Source of the DNA: Brettanomyces bruxellensis
Taxonomy: Eukaryota; Ascomycota; Pichiomycetes; Pichiales; Pichiaceae
Assembly (NCBI RefSeq): GCF_011074885.1
Contig: NC_054686.1
Location: 310,001-374,000, forward strand
Length of the DNA stretch: 64,000 bases
Reading direction: 5' to 3'
Shown: one piece after another, positions 47,677 through 57,698 of the stretch
How the letters are laid out: every line of letters begins with the position of its first letter
How positions within the stretch are numbered: the stretch's first letter is position 1
The notes under the pieces: generated by a model
Databases searched by the model: none
The model's input: the letters and a program-made list of their open reading frames with translations, nothing else
What the model was told of the DNA's origin: nothing
Made by a program: the position numbers and the translations under genes

Positions 47677-48549
47677 CTATTTAGATAGTAGCAAGAGCTT
47701 GGCTCTTAAAATCCCTCTGACTGCATTGAAAAGCAAAATTTCCTCACCATCCACTATAGATTTGATTGGAATTGCTTGCTCATACAGAAGCTGGCTGTCC
47801 ATCAAGTTTTTCCTCATTGTACCTTCAATACATCCAGAAACTAGAGGTGGTGTCACCCATCTGATGGAGTGCTGTCCCGTTACTGTGTTCTTCACATCCC
47901 TTTGAAAAGCAACATTACAGAAAGTGCTCTCAGTAACATTTCCCGCAGTATTGTATAAGATAACATCCAAGTTTGGAGTCTTAGAGGTGATTCCAGACAA
48001 TGTTCTTTCCTTTGCCGTTTCATATGCTGTTCTGTTGGTGGTCTTGAACGATGTGAACGGATTAACAAATGTCGGTTCCTTATCCAAGTAAGCGGTAAAT
48101 GTGACTGGGGTATTAAAATTTAGATTTAAGGGGAAATCAACGGGCCCACGGAAATCTAATTTGACCTCTCCAGTCTTGTCAACCAAAACTCGAACTTTGC
48201 AAGGTGAAAGTTTGTCCATATCGCTCTGCTTCATGGCCTCAGTTATATGCTTGAGTAGAATGTCTCTGGTCATCACACCAACATCTTTAAAGCCAAAAAA
48301 TCTTATTCCTAGATTGATTCTTCTCACATGATTATCTATCAAATAAAAGAACGAAGGATCCACCGGCTCTTCAAATATTGCATCTATCAATGCCAAGTTT
48401 CCTCGGTATAAGGATGGATCATATCTCATTGTCGTTAACAGATCAAAGTCTTTATCTTCCCAGTCGAAGTTCTCGTTTAGGTATTTGGTTACGATGTTAT
48501 CCACCACTTGCTTATATTTCTGGTCATCATCGGCTGTTTTCTTTGGCAT
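47677..48549 (-). CDS. ABZ2: 4-amino-4-deoxychorismate lyase (PABA synthesis)
   Basis: A 290-residue PLP enzyme of the class IV aminotransferase fold, which releases pyruvate from aminodeoxychorismate to give p-aminobenzoate for folate. The fold-type IV pattern is clear in the second half: NTAGNVTESTFCNVAF (about 200-215), then WVTPPLVSGCIEGTMRKNLM (about 234-253), and FNAVRGILRAKLLL at the end (about 274-287). It is shorter than yeast Abz2 (~374) but with a complete core. The N-terminal ~50 residues carry an F-DWEDKDFDLLTTMRYDP segment, as in fungal Abz2. Fold IV branched-chain or D-amino-acid aminotransferases are alternatives, less fitting. Confidence 0.82.
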   Translation of the reverse strand: MPKKTADDDQKYKQVVDNIVTKYLNENFDWEDKDFDLLTTMRYDPSLYRGNLALIDAIFEEPVDPSFFYLIDNHVRRINLGIRFFGFKDVGVMTRDILLKHITEAMKQSDMDKLSPCKVRVLVDKTGEVKLDFRGPVDFPLNLNFNTPVTFTAYLDKEPTFVNPFTSFKTTNRTAYETAKERTLSGITSKTPNLDVILYNTAGNVTESTFCNVAFQRDVKNTVTGQHSIRWVTPPLVSGCIEGTMRKNLMDSQLLYEQAIPIKSIVDGEEILLFNAVRGILRAKLLLLSK

Positions 48550-48881
48550 TGTTAGCGTTTTTGAAGATGAATAGCAAATCGTCAGCCAAACACTAAAATC
48601 AAAAATTAAGAAAAAGCACCAAAATCATGGTCAGCGATGAGATACGATATGAAAATCTCCCGAGGCTATCGCTAAGAGTGAGAGTAATCAATCATGTGAG
48701 TTTTTGAACATGCGAGTTTTTGGGCACATGCGATTCTATTATAAATTTTAGTAGTCACTTTTTTTCTCTCCTTCACTTTTCCCCGTGATCTCTCATCAGT
48801 GATCTTCTGGTCTGCTTCCAAATAATCGGCAAGGCAATCAGCCCGTAGAACCGCATTTTTAGAAAGGATTATCTGGTCTCA
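48550..48881. other. Divergent promoter region ABZ2 / AIM3-like
   Basis: A 332-bp stretch with T/C-rich sequence near 48760-48785 upstream of the AIM3-like start. No motif stands out. Confidence 0.5.
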
Positions 48882-50516
48882 ATGTCTGGCAATAAGAAAA
48901 CCAAGCCTCCAGTTGTGCCTGTTAAGAGTGCTTCTGTTCGTAAGCTTGCATCTGAAAAATTAAAAGCTAATCCGGAATTCAATAAAGCCACTAACGATTC
49001 CGGGAATTTGGTATCTTCCTTGAGGCAAAAGTTTAATGAAGCTTCTATAGATAACAGTGCTCGTGAGTCAACATCTGTCAAAAATGAACCGGATTTTAAA
49101 CACCTAAAGCGTACACTGCAGCCTACTTTGTTAGCTACATCTAAACCAAAGGCACCTTCGAATCGGAAACCAACACTCAATATAAACGCAAAACCACAAA
49201 TTAGACCCAAGCCGCTCCCAAAAAAGTCCAAGACTCCTCCCCGTGTTGTTCCTAGGGCCTCAAATGAGCATTTAAGTGTTTCCTCAAGGGGAATTGAAGA
49301 GGAAGCACCTCCTCCACTCCCAAGAAGGAGAGGAAAAGAGAAGAAACAAATAAGTGAGGATGAGGAAGGCACTCCACCGCCATTGCCACACAGAAGGGAT
49401 CGAAATTCAAGCAGTTCTCGTCATAAGGAATCGTTAAATCCTGTTCGAGATATATCGGCAGATCAGACTTCAGATCAGAGAGCACGTAATGGGTCAGGTA
49501 TATTCAAAGATAAAGCAATAAAAACATCAGAGCAAACGAGGAAAAGGCCGTCACCTCCTCCTCCAAGGTCTAAAACTGCATCTGTTGGGCCATCTGTGGC
49601 ATCTGCTGAGTCATTGGCCTTACCAAACTTGAATATCTCGAGAAATTCTTCCAGCTCAAGACTTTCGTCTTCTTCCACTCCACCCCCACCACCTCCTTCA
49701 AGATCTTCGGGAAAGAGTACAACTGGCATTATTCAGCAGCACAAATGGGTGCAGCCCGACCTGGACTTGGAAATTCCAACATGTTGGTTTGCCTCGGGCA
49801 GTTCAGGCTCAATTCCGAAATGCTTCCAGGGATGCGACTGGACCAGTTCATTCGGGAATTCCGGCAATCAACGTTTCAGCAATTATGCCTTTAGACTTTC
49901 TGATTTAGCAACTGTGGTTCTTAAATTCAGTTGGGATGGGGATAAGGCATCTCCGTTAATGACTTTAAAGCAGAGTGTTAACTTTATACCGCCTCCTACA
50001 GCCACGAAAGATCAGCTACTCGATGGTTATCACAAATTCTCCGAGCATATTGCGAATTGGTGTGAAGTGAGGGATAACGCACAAGTAGGTGATGGTGAAT
50101 GCTGGACTTTAGCTCATGATGCATTGAAAAAAGCTTGTGGCAGTCATGCATTTGTGAGCAGTGGACTCAACCATGGAGCTTTGCTCCTCACAGTAAAGGC
50201 TAATACCAGCGAAGATGAACCAATAATAGTTCGTGAGGCTGTGACAGATGATATCAGGAGAGGCGATATTCTTCAATTTACATCGTGTCTTTTTAAAGCT
50301 GGTGGCAGATGGCAGGTATTTGGACATCCTGATCATACAGCAATAGTTCTAGATGTGTCCGGATCAAAGCTTAAAATTGTTCAACAGAATTTCCAGGGTG
50401 CAAAAGTGGTCGGCTTCGGTGAAATTGATCTTCATGAGCTTTCTTCCGGTGAGTTGAAAGTTTTCAGACCAATAGCTTCAAGTTGGATTGTGGATTTGTC
50501 TGCTGCTTTGAAATGA
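48882..50516 (+). CDS. AIM3: Actin-patch protein with Aim3/Bbc1-type cysteine-protease-fold domain
   Basis: A 544-residue protein. Residues 1-280 are disordered, basic and full of proline motifs for SH3 domains (APPPLPRRRGK, TPPPLPHRRD, PSPPPPRSK, STPPPPPPSRS). The folded C-terminal domain (about 285-544) has the layout of the Aim3/Bbc1 C-terminal domain: HKWVQPDLDLEIPTCWFAS, then GDGECWTLAHDALKKA with Cys407, DHTAIVLD with His485 and IVQQNFQG with Asn503. Together these read as a papain-like Cys-His-Asn set. No N-terminal SH3 domain is present, which fits Aim3 rather than Bbc1, although the protein is shorter than yeast Aim3 (~947). Likely role: cortical actin patches and endocytosis. Confidence 0.75.
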   Translation: MSGNKKTKPPVVPVKSASVRKLASEKLKANPEFNKATNDSGNLVSSLRQKFNEASIDNSARESTSVKNEPDFKHLKRTLQPTLLATSKPKAPSNRKPTLNINAKPQIRPKPLPKKSKTPPRVVPRASNEHLSVSSRGIEEEAPPPLPRRRGKEKKQISEDEEGTPPPLPHRRDRNSSSSRHKESLNPVRDISADQTSDQRARNGSGIFKDKAIKTSEQTRKRPSPPPPRSKTASVGPSVASAESLALPNLNISRNSSSSRLSSSSTPPPPPPSRSSGKSTTGIIQQHKWVQPDLDLEIPTCWFASGSSGSIPKCFQGCDWTSSFGNSGNQRFSNYAFRLSDLATVVLKFSWDGDKASPLMTLKQSVNFIPPPTATKDQLLDGYHKFSEHIANWCEVRDNAQVGDGECWTLAHDALKKACGSHAFVSSGLNHGALLLTVKANTSEDEPIIVREAVTDDIRRGDILQFTSCLFKAGGRWQVFGHPDHTAIVLDVSGSKLKIVQQNFQGAKVVGFGEIDLHELSSGELKVFRPIASSWIVDLSAALK

Positions 50517-51107
50517 AAGGGTTAAATTTCATGTAGAACGCTGAAATATTCATGTTGGAGATATAGATCCACTGAATACGAACTATCTAAAGCCTGAATT
50601 GTGGATACTGGGTAGTTAGCATTTTATTTAAAGAAAAAAAAAATAATGTTTTATAAACGCGTGTTTGTTAAGTAATACGTTTTAAAATACCATTGAATGT
50701 ATTAGCATAAATTTGAACAAATGGACCACATCCAATTTGCAAAAAAAGGATGGATTTTATATATTCATTTTTTAAAAAACCCAGCAAAGTCTTGTTCATT
50801 ATTCTTGCAATCATTCTTTTTTAAGAATCAGATCGGTATCTTATCCTGGTATTAGCAATTCCAATCTCAAGTCAAGCAAAACATATTTTTATCCGGCGGC
50901 TCCACTAAATCCCTAGATTTGTGACAGGTGAAAAGTCGCGTTAACCGAAAAGACCGCGCGAAAAATTATTTGTTAAAGTTATTTGTTTACCTCCCAGTAT
51001 TTACTTCTTGAAAATATATATGTTGATGAATACCCACAGAATAAGTGATAATTTCAAACCTGTGTGCTGTGATTACACCACATTTTGTACCACTGTATAT
51101 ATACATA
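50517..51107. other. CHK1 promoter region
   Basis: A 591-bp stretch upstream of CHK1. It holds ACGCGT (50657-50662) and GCGCGAAA (50956-50963), listed separately, plus AT-rich tracts. No gene was seen. Confidence 0.55.
50657..50963. promoter_or_regulatory. MCB box (50657-50662) and E2F/MBF-like GCGCGAAA (50956-50963) upstream of CHK1
   Basis: ACGCGT is an exact MCB core 446 bp before the CHK1 ATG. GCGCGAAA, reverse complement TTTCGCGC, 145 bp before the ATG, is a classic E2F-type element also read by fungal MBF/SBF factors. Together they suggest G1/S expression of the checkpoint kinase. Confidence 0.5.
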
Positions 51108-52751
51108 ATGTCTCAATACAGACTGTCGCAGCTAGCACCTCTTCCGGAACTCGGAGGAATTAAAATAGGAAATACTGTTGGGCATGGCGGATTTGGGGTT
51201 GTTAAATCGGCAGTAGCCAATTTCCATCACTCCAAGATGGTTATTGCTGTGAAATTTGTTCATATACAGATGGCAGCAAGGCAGAGAGTTACAGTAAAGA
51301 AGCTTATTCGAGAAGCAAAAATACAGGGAGCTTGCAGACATAAGAATATTATAGCAATGTATGATTATGGCATGGACTCCAACTGGGTGTGGATGGCAAT
51401 GGAAATGGGAAGTAACGGTGAGCTTTTTGATAAGATAGAGCCAGATAGGGGTGTTGATGAGGAGGTTGCACATTTCTACTTCATACAGCTTATAAATGCG
51501 ATCGAATACATACATAGGCTAGGTGTTGCACACTGTGATATCAAGCCTGAGAACTTGGTGCTGGACAGTGGGGGAAATTTGAAGCTAACAGACTTTGGCC
51601 TTGCAGTGGTTTTCAGGAAGAAAAATGGTCCCAAGAGACTTTCCACTTTGCCTTGTGGATCTCCTCCATATTTGGCACCGGAAGTGGTATCGAAAAAATA
51701 CGATCCTGAGATATCGGATATATGGTCATGCGGAATGGTGCTCTTTGTACTTTTGACCGGAAAGATTGCGTGGGAAATTCCCCATCCAGAAGATCCAGAT
51801 TATAAGTACTTTGTCGAAAACAAGGGTGAAGTCCTTGTAGCTCCTTGGAACAAACTTCCAATTGGGGCCCTTTCCTTGCTCCGAAAACTTCTCAATCCGG
51901 ATCCACAGAAAAGAATTACTATACCGACTCTCAAGAAGCAGCCGTGGTTTGCAAAGAAGAACTGCTTCATGAACTCCGAAGGTCTTTGCAAAGATACATT
52001 GCATCTTACAACCCGTCTGCTTGTCAGTCTATACATTAATCTTTCTGATGAAGAGTTCAATAAGGTCAGTGAGACTGCCACCCAGGCGAGTACGACAAAG
52101 AAGCTTCCAGAAACACAGCCTGTTGAATACTTAATGGATGATTTGGCACCTTCATCCTCCCTTTACAAGGATAACTACAAGTCATCCAAGATGTTTGCTT
52201 CCTCCCAGATCGAGTACACTGAGCACACTAAGAGGAGAAAATTGAAGAGAGAGTCGAACGATGATAATCTTATTTTCTCGCTGATATCAAAGGATCCGGC
52301 CTCGCTTCAATTTATTGGAAAAGGAAGGGAAAAGGCCATCAGCGACAAAATTTCAGAGCTTCAACTTAATAGTAGGCGTGCACCAGACTTATTGGCTTTA
52401 AGCCTCACAAGGTTTTTCTCTGTTGCACCTTTAAAGCAGATCCTTCTGACTATCTTGGAATCCTTGTTGAAGCTTGGGTTAAGAACAAATAGAGATTATG
52501 AAGACAACGAGAGCATGGTGAAGTCTTTGAGTGAGAGTGATTCCTTAAGTGGTACTGTTTCTATACCTATAACTGGTAGGGATTCCGGAAATCTTATGAT
52601 TAATGGTCTCATTAGGATAACGAGAATTGCTGACAACTTGAACGCTCGAAAAGTTGAATTCATAAAAACCAAAGCTGATCCATTGGAGTGGAGACGAATT
52701 TTCAGAAAAGTGACTGTTTTATGCCGTGATATTGTTTATGTTGAAAAGTAA
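51108..52751 (+). CDS. CHK1: DNA-damage checkpoint kinase Chk1
   Basis: A Ser/Thr kinase of 547 residues (yeast Chk1 527). I start at 51108 (MSQYRLSQL); a frame open to 51045 adds 21 unlikely residues. Kinase motifs are the Gly loop VGHGGFGVVKSA (about 24), AVKFV Lys (about 48), HCDIKPENLVLDSGGNLKLTDFGLA (about 141-165) and CGSPPYLAPEV (about 182). The GSNGELFDKIEPDRGVDEEVA segment is typical of Chk1. The C-terminal regulatory half (about 290-547) is divergent, as usual. The HRD motif reads HCD, lacking the Arg that contacts a phosphorylated activation loop; Chk1 does not rely on such phosphorylation. It precedes MRE11 on the same strand. Confidence 0.9.
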   Translation: MSQYRLSQLAPLPELGGIKIGNTVGHGGFGVVKSAVANFHHSKMVIAVKFVHIQMAARQRVTVKKLIREAKIQGACRHKNIIAMYDYGMDSNWVWMAMEMGSNGELFDKIEPDRGVDEEVAHFYFIQLINAIEYIHRLGVAHCDIKPENLVLDSGGNLKLTDFGLAVVFRKKNGPKRLSTLPCGSPPYLAPEVVSKKYDPEISDIWSCGMVLFVLLTGKIAWEIPHPEDPDYKYFVENKGEVLVAPWNKLPIGALSLLRKLLNPDPQKRITIPTLKKQPWFAKKNCFMNSEGLCKDTLHLTTRLLVSLYINLSDEEFNKVSETATQASTTKKLPETQPVEYLMDDLAPSSSLYKDNYKSSKMFASSQIEYTEHTKRRKLKRESNDDNLIFSLISKDPASLQFIGKGREKAISDKISELQLNSRRAPDLLALSLTRFFSVAPLKQILLTILESLLKLGLRTNRDYEDNESMVKSLSESDSLSGTVSIPITGRDSGNLMINGLIRITRIADNLNARKVEFIKTKADPLEWRRIFRKVTVLCRDIVYVEK

Positions 52752-52898
52752 ACCTGAAAACTGGTGGTACTGTTATAGATTTTGCTTTCATAATATATAT
52801 GGAATTTTTAAGGTAATCTAATGTAGTTTAAGTCCCTTTTCGTTCCGAGACGGGCTCCAGGAAAGCCATCTTTTGCTGATTCTATTGACCTCATTCTA

Positions 52899-52923
52899 TT
52901 TTTTTTTTTTTTTTTTTTTTTTT
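52899..52923. repeat. T25 homopolymer between CHK1 and MRE11
   Basis: An uninterrupted run of 25 T on the + strand, ~120 bp upstream of the MRE11 ATG. Poly(dT) tracts this long keep nucleosomes away and are common in yeast promoters. It is also a site prone to length error. Confidence 0.9.
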
Positions 52924-53045
52924 GTTCTCCTTCTCGTTTTCAGTTCTCATTTCTCGACACTAATCAAAAGTGAATCCTCCCTACCCCATTGAATACTTAA
53001 ATTCATGCTTCATATTTTGAGAGTCATCCCCACATCCCTCCAACA

Positions 53046-54965
53046 ATGCCTCAAGTGGATCATATAGATCCGGGTCCTGATACCTTTCGAATTCTTCTAA
53101 CGACTGATAATCATGTTGGATACATGGAAAATGATCCCATAAGAGGAGATGATAGCTGGAAGACGTTTTCTGAGATTTTGCACATTGCAATGGACCAGGA
53201 TGTCGATCTGATTTTGCAAGGAGGCGATCTTTTCCATTTTAATCAGCCGAGCAAAAAATCGTATTATCATGTTATTCAGACTCTTCGTGAGTGCTGCTGG
53301 AACGATAAACCAATCGAGTTCAAGCTTGTTTCTGATCCGTCTAATGCAATGGCTACGAAGCACTTCAGTTACCCGGCAGAATATGACAATAATGTGAACG
53401 TTGGAATTCCAATGTATGCAATTTCTGGCAATCATGATGATGCTACAGGCGATGAGCTATTATCTCCACTTGACTTGCTTTCCGTGGGGGCTCTTCTAAA
53501 TCATTTTGGACGAGTTACGAACAACGATCATATTACAATTTATCCACTGCTATTTAATAAAGGGTCCACAAACTTGGCACTGTACGGACTTCAAAGTATT
53601 CGTGAAGAGAGGCTTAAGAAGACGATGGCTTCCGGAAATTTGGAATTCTTGCAGCCAGATACTGGCAATGACGTTCAGTGGTTCAATTTGATGTGCATAC
53701 ACCAGAATCACGTTCAGAGACCTGGAATTCGTATTGTAGAGGAAGTTAATCTCCCAGACTTTTTGGATTTCATCTTTTGGGGCCACGAGCATGATTGCAT
53801 ACCAAGTGCAATAAAAAACGCATCTACTGGGTTTAATGTGTTGCAAGCAGGATCATCAATTGCAACTTCTCTTTCAGAAGGTGAACTAGCAGATAAGCAT
53901 GTCTTCATTTTAAGTGTCAAGGGCAAAGATTTTGCACTTGAGCCTATCAGATTGAGGACTGTGAGACCATTTGCAATGAGAAGTGTCGTTCTTTCAAATA
54001 GTGGACTAGCGGCTACATCCTCAAATAAAACGGAGGTATTAAATTATCTTATAGAGCAGATTGAACAATTAATAGCTGATGCCACAGATAAGTGGTCCAA
54101 TTGTAATTCAGAAGGGTTGGAAAGTGGCGAATTAACGAAAGCTGACATACCTCTTCCTTTGATTCGTCTTCGAGTGGAATACAGTGGTGGATATGAGGTT
54201 GAGAATCCCCGCTACTTCTCTAATAGGTTTGTTGGGAAAGTAGCTAATGTGAATGATGTTCTTACCCTATACAGAAAGAAGTCGGCAACCCGAGAGATGA
54301 TTTCCGATATGGTCAAAAACAACTTAGCAGCTAAGGATAAGTCCAAATCAGATGCATCTTCCAGAGAAAGCGAAACAGGAGAGGGTAATATTTTTGGTAT
54401 GATTGATAGCCAGTTGGATGACAATGATTTGATATTATTACGGAAGAATGAATATTCTGATACTTTGAATGATTTGGTTTCCAAGGGTGATAAGAGTATT
54501 CTTGAACACTTCGTTAAGAGTGAGGAGGATAAAAGTTACAAGCTTTTGGAGAAGCTTACACTTGAGAATAACTCCAATGGTGGCATTGGCAGTGGCATTA
54601 ACTCAAAAGATGCAGATAGCTTGGTTAACGTGAAAAAAAGTTTCCGGAACTTGGCCAAAAGAATAAGAGCCGAAGCAACATATTCAGGCAAAAGTGTGCC
54701 AATCAAGTTTGAACCAAGCACGACCATAGATAGTTCCTCGATTGAATTGGTTCATTCTTCTCCTCCGCGAACGTCTCGTCCATCGGCAAAAAGGAATCAG
54801 CATAATAGTAGCCAAATCGTGATTGATTCTGACTCTGAGTCGGATGGGGATTCGGTATTGGAGGAGGAGGATCAAGATAAGAATGTAAAGAAAGCATCTA
54901 AAAGGCGGGCAGGCCGAAATTCTACAATGGCTCCTAGTATATTTAGCAACCTTGGGAAAAGGTGA
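53046..54965 (+). CDS. MRE11: Double-strand-break repair nuclease Mre11
   Basis: The nuclease subunit of the Mre11-Rad50-Xrs2 complex, 639 residues (yeast ~692). All phosphoesterase motifs are intact: TDNHVG (Asp21, His23), QGGDLFH (Asp61), SGNHDD (Asn129, His130), MCIHQNH (about 219-225) and FWGHEHDC (about 242-248). The capping domain runs about 300-420. A Rad50-binding helical region and an acidic/basic C-terminal tail follow (SSQIVIDSDSESDGDS, then KRRAGRNSTMAP). The short linker to CHK1 is only ~294 bp and contains the T25 tract. Confidence 0.94.
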   Translation: MPQVDHIDPGPDTFRILLTTDNHVGYMENDPIRGDDSWKTFSEILHIAMDQDVDLILQGGDLFHFNQPSKKSYYHVIQTLRECCWNDKPIEFKLVSDPSNAMATKHFSYPAEYDNNVNVGIPMYAISGNHDDATGDELLSPLDLLSVGALLNHFGRVTNNDHITIYPLLFNKGSTNLALYGLQSIREERLKKTMASGNLEFLQPDTGNDVQWFNLMCIHQNHVQRPGIRIVEEVNLPDFLDFIFWGHEHDCIPSAIKNASTGFNVLQAGSSIATSLSEGELADKHVFILSVKGKDFALEPIRLRTVRPFAMRSVVLSNSGLAATSSNKTEVLNYLIEQIEQLIADATDKWSNCNSEGLESGELTKADIPLPLIRLRVEYSGGYEVENPRYFSNRFVGKVANVNDVLTLYRKKSATREMISDMVKNNLAAKDKSKSDASSRESETGEGNIFGMIDSQLDDNDLILLRKNEYSDTLNDLVSKGDKSILEHFVKSEEDKSYKLLEKLTLENNSNGGIGSGINSKDADSLVNVKKSFRNLAKRIRAEATYSGKSVPIKFEPSTTIDSSSIELVHSSPPRTSRPSAKRNQHNSSQIVIDSDSESDGDSVLEEEDQDKNVKKASKRRAGRNSTMAPSIFSNLGKR

Positions 54966-55686
54966 TATTAAAATTTCAACGTGTAAGCAATAGAATGTCA
55001 TTTTCTAACTTATAGAAACCAAATTCACTCTTGAGCATTATCATTATCCTGGAAGTGCGTCAGAGACATCCGTACACCATAAATACCTTCCCCAAAGAGC
55101 AAAATTTAGAGATCGGCACACTACTTGGAGCAAAACGAAATGAACACTTGATTCGGGATAGAAATGGCATTTGCTCTACCAAATAATCCGTTTATCAATT
55201 CCACCTTATAGAAATGTATCATATTAGTGCTTTATAAGTGTAAGATTTATTACACCATCCGGTAATGTGTAGCATAATAAGTAGGACGGGTGGTTTGACT
55301 TTCAGAATTGAATGCTCAGTGTATTATTGACACAATTTCAGATTCTTCTCACTTGGTGTTTTCATTGTTCTCAGTTTTTCCATTTTTATTTTATTTTTTG
55401 GTCTCTTTCCCTGCCTAGGCCATTCTCCCCTTAATTTTTTTTTTGTTCTCCTCCAATTCATTTGTTTCTCCCATTTAACCCACAATTGAGTTGAATACAC
55501 ATTTCCTCATCCTTTTCCGTGGCCAAATTTATTTTTATTATTTGAGAACCTGATTGACGTTTTTAACCTTAAAAATTTCCTACTACTACCTCTTTCCTGT
55601 TTGATTTGCAAGACAGTTTCAGCCAGATACTGCCCAGCAACTTATTTATTCGATAAAAGAAGTAAGGACACACTATCCGACCTAAA
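54966..55686. other. Intergenic region MRE11 / SMI1
   Basis: A 721-bp stretch: MRE11 3' end and SMI1 promoter. T-rich tracts at about 55380-55450 and C/T-rich sequence to the ATG. No gene or clear motif. Confidence 0.55.
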
Positions 55687-57291
55687 ATGGGCGTTCTAAA
55701 GGAAATTCAAAGTTTCTTTCATAATTTGACCACTGAGGATCATTATGCCTCATACGATGATTTTATCGGTGAATCCAAGGCAGCAGAAGCTCCCAATGGT
55801 CCAAATCAGTTCTCGCAGTCTAGAATTTCCATGATAAATAACAGATCATCAGCTTCACTTCAAAGTCAACCAAGACAATCTACGGGTTCTGCTCCCGGTA
55901 CTTCGTCTTCTAATGGACCAGTTCAGTATAATCCGGGCATGAGATCCCAACAGACCATGAACAAAGATGGAATTCAGATGCAGGAGTATGTTGATGGCCA
56001 CAGTGCGTTGCCTCCTATCCAGGAGATTTGGGAAAAGATTGACAAGTGGTTGGACAGAGAGTTTCCGGAGTTGGGAGATGATATGGAGAATGGTGCCACT
56101 GTGAGTGATTTGAATGCCTTCGAAAAGGACTTGGGAGTTTCTCTCCCACTCGATTTTAGGGAATCATACAAAATTCACGATGGTCAGGTTTCTTTGGGAA
56201 AGACTAGAGGTTTAATATTCAGCTACCCACTTATGGATTTGGAGTCTATTGCCGGTGAAACGGCAGTCTGGAGGAAAGTTTACGACAGAATTCAAGGGAA
56301 ATCCTTCAGCGATGACGTGGATAAAAAAGGCCAGCTAAAGCAACAGAAAGGGTTTTATTCAAAGTTCGTCTCTAACCAGAGATCCCTCCCTGAAGGTGCT
56401 ATTCAGCCTCTTTACTGCCACCCTAACTGGATTCCGTTTGTAAAAGATAACGCTGGAAACAACATTGCACTTGATCTAGCCGCCGGACCAAAGGGCCATT
56501 GGGGACAGGTGATTTTGTTTGGACGTGATTATGATACGAAGGTTGTTGTTGCCTCGAGTTTCTCGGAATTTTTGTTCAACCTAAGCGAAGATTTGGAGGA
56601 TGGCAAATTTGAAATTGACGAGGATGAGAATCTTCTCTACTATGATCACAATACCGAGTTCGAATTTTTCAACGTTCTTAAGCTAAGGGCTTTCTCGAAA
56701 TACAATGTTAATCCTGCTCGTAAGCAGAGACCAAGAAAGAAGCAGCTGCCGATGAGAACGGGTTTTTCTAAGCAAGCAGCCAGCAGAAATGCATCTACAA
56801 ATTCTCAAAACCCAATTTCTTTGCCTCAGGAGACCTTGATTTCTCCAAAGGTGGAGGTGAGCAAAGCAGAGGAGGAGAAGCAGAAAAAATCTAAAGTTAC
56901 CAATGATTCGTTTGTTATTGACGATGAAGAAGGTGAATCTAAGAAGGAAATGGTGAGTGCAGAGCCAGAAACGGCAGTACCAAAGGAGACAGAGAGCAAA
57001 GATGAGGAGGTGGTCGATAATACTGCTAAGAAGGTTTCTGAGATGAAATTAGAAGATTCAAAGGAAAAGGATGATGATAACAAGCCAGCTTCTAAGGTTG
57101 TGGCCGACAATGCTGTGGATAGTGTTGTTGCTGAAACTGGTGATGGAGAAAAGGAAGCGGAGGACAAGAAGAATGTTGCTGAGACTAATACGGAGAAGAA
57201 AGATGTCAATGAGGCCGATACTGAGAAGAAAGAGGTTGATGAGGCTAAGACTGAGAAGAAGGAGGAGGAGGAGATTCCTTCTGAAAACTAA
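55687..57291 (+). CDS. SMI1: Cell-wall synthesis regulator Smi1/Knr4
   Basis: A 534-residue protein (yeast Knr4 505) that coordinates beta-1,3-glucan synthesis with the Slt2 cell-integrity pathway. The N-terminal ~100 residues begin MGVLKEIQSFFHNLTTEDHYASYDDF in part, a family signature. The globular SMI1/KNR4 domain follows (about 138-300), with DLNAFEKDLGVSLPLDFRESYKIHDGQ and the WIPFVKDNAGNNIALDLAAGPKGHWGQ segment (about 255-281). The C-terminal ~170 residues are disordered and acidic, with a tandem xxTEKKxVxEA repeat near the end (ETNTEKKDVNEADTEKKEVDEA region), a likely site of length variation. Confidence 0.93.
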   Translation: MGVLKEIQSFFHNLTTEDHYASYDDFIGESKAAEAPNGPNQFSQSRISMINNRSSASLQSQPRQSTGSAPGTSSSNGPVQYNPGMRSQQTMNKDGIQMQEYVDGHSALPPIQEIWEKIDKWLDREFPELGDDMENGATVSDLNAFEKDLGVSLPLDFRESYKIHDGQVSLGKTRGLIFSYPLMDLESIAGETAVWRKVYDRIQGKSFSDDVDKKGQLKQQKGFYSKFVSNQRSLPEGAIQPLYCHPNWIPFVKDNAGNNIALDLAAGPKGHWGQVILFGRDYDTKVVVASSFSEFLFNLSEDLEDGKFEIDEDENLLYYDHNTEFEFFNVLKLRAFSKYNVNPARKQRPRKKQLPMRTGFSKQAASRNASTNSQNPISLPQETLISPKVEVSKAEEEKQKKSKVTNDSFVIDDEEGESKKEMVSAEPETAVPKETESKDEEVVDNTAKKVSEMKLEDSKEKDDDNKPASKVVADNAVDSVVAETGDGEKEAEDKKNVAETNTEKKDVNEADTEKKEVDEAKTEKKEEEEIPSEN

Positions 57292-57698
57292 AAGCAAAAT
57301 TAAAAGAATTCCATGCCTGCATCCTGATTTATGTTATTTTATGTTATTAATATGATCTACTATCCCGTTTTGCTTTCTTTCCATATGCTTTTAAAGTTAA
57401 AAATAAAAGAAATGTACGGATTGCTGGATTAACTGAGACGGATCCAATAATTAAACGGAAATTTTAAATACTGATACAAATGACGGATCCACAATCAAGC
57501 GGATAAAAAACAAGCTACTTGGCAGATGTGTCCAAAAAAAAAGCAAGCAATAGATGATGATAGAAACATTGGACACGTTCTTAAAGGCAAGAAGTGTGCT
57601 GAAGAAAAAGTGACGGAAAAGACGTAGCAAAGAGCGAAAGGAATGTTGAACGGTACAAAACAAGAAAATGTAGAAACATAAAAAAATAAAAAAAAGAA

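Noticed and set aside
48869..49372. 167-codon frame antisense to the AIM3-like gene
   Set aside because: Gly/Ser/Phe-rich shadow of a Pro/Lys-rich region.
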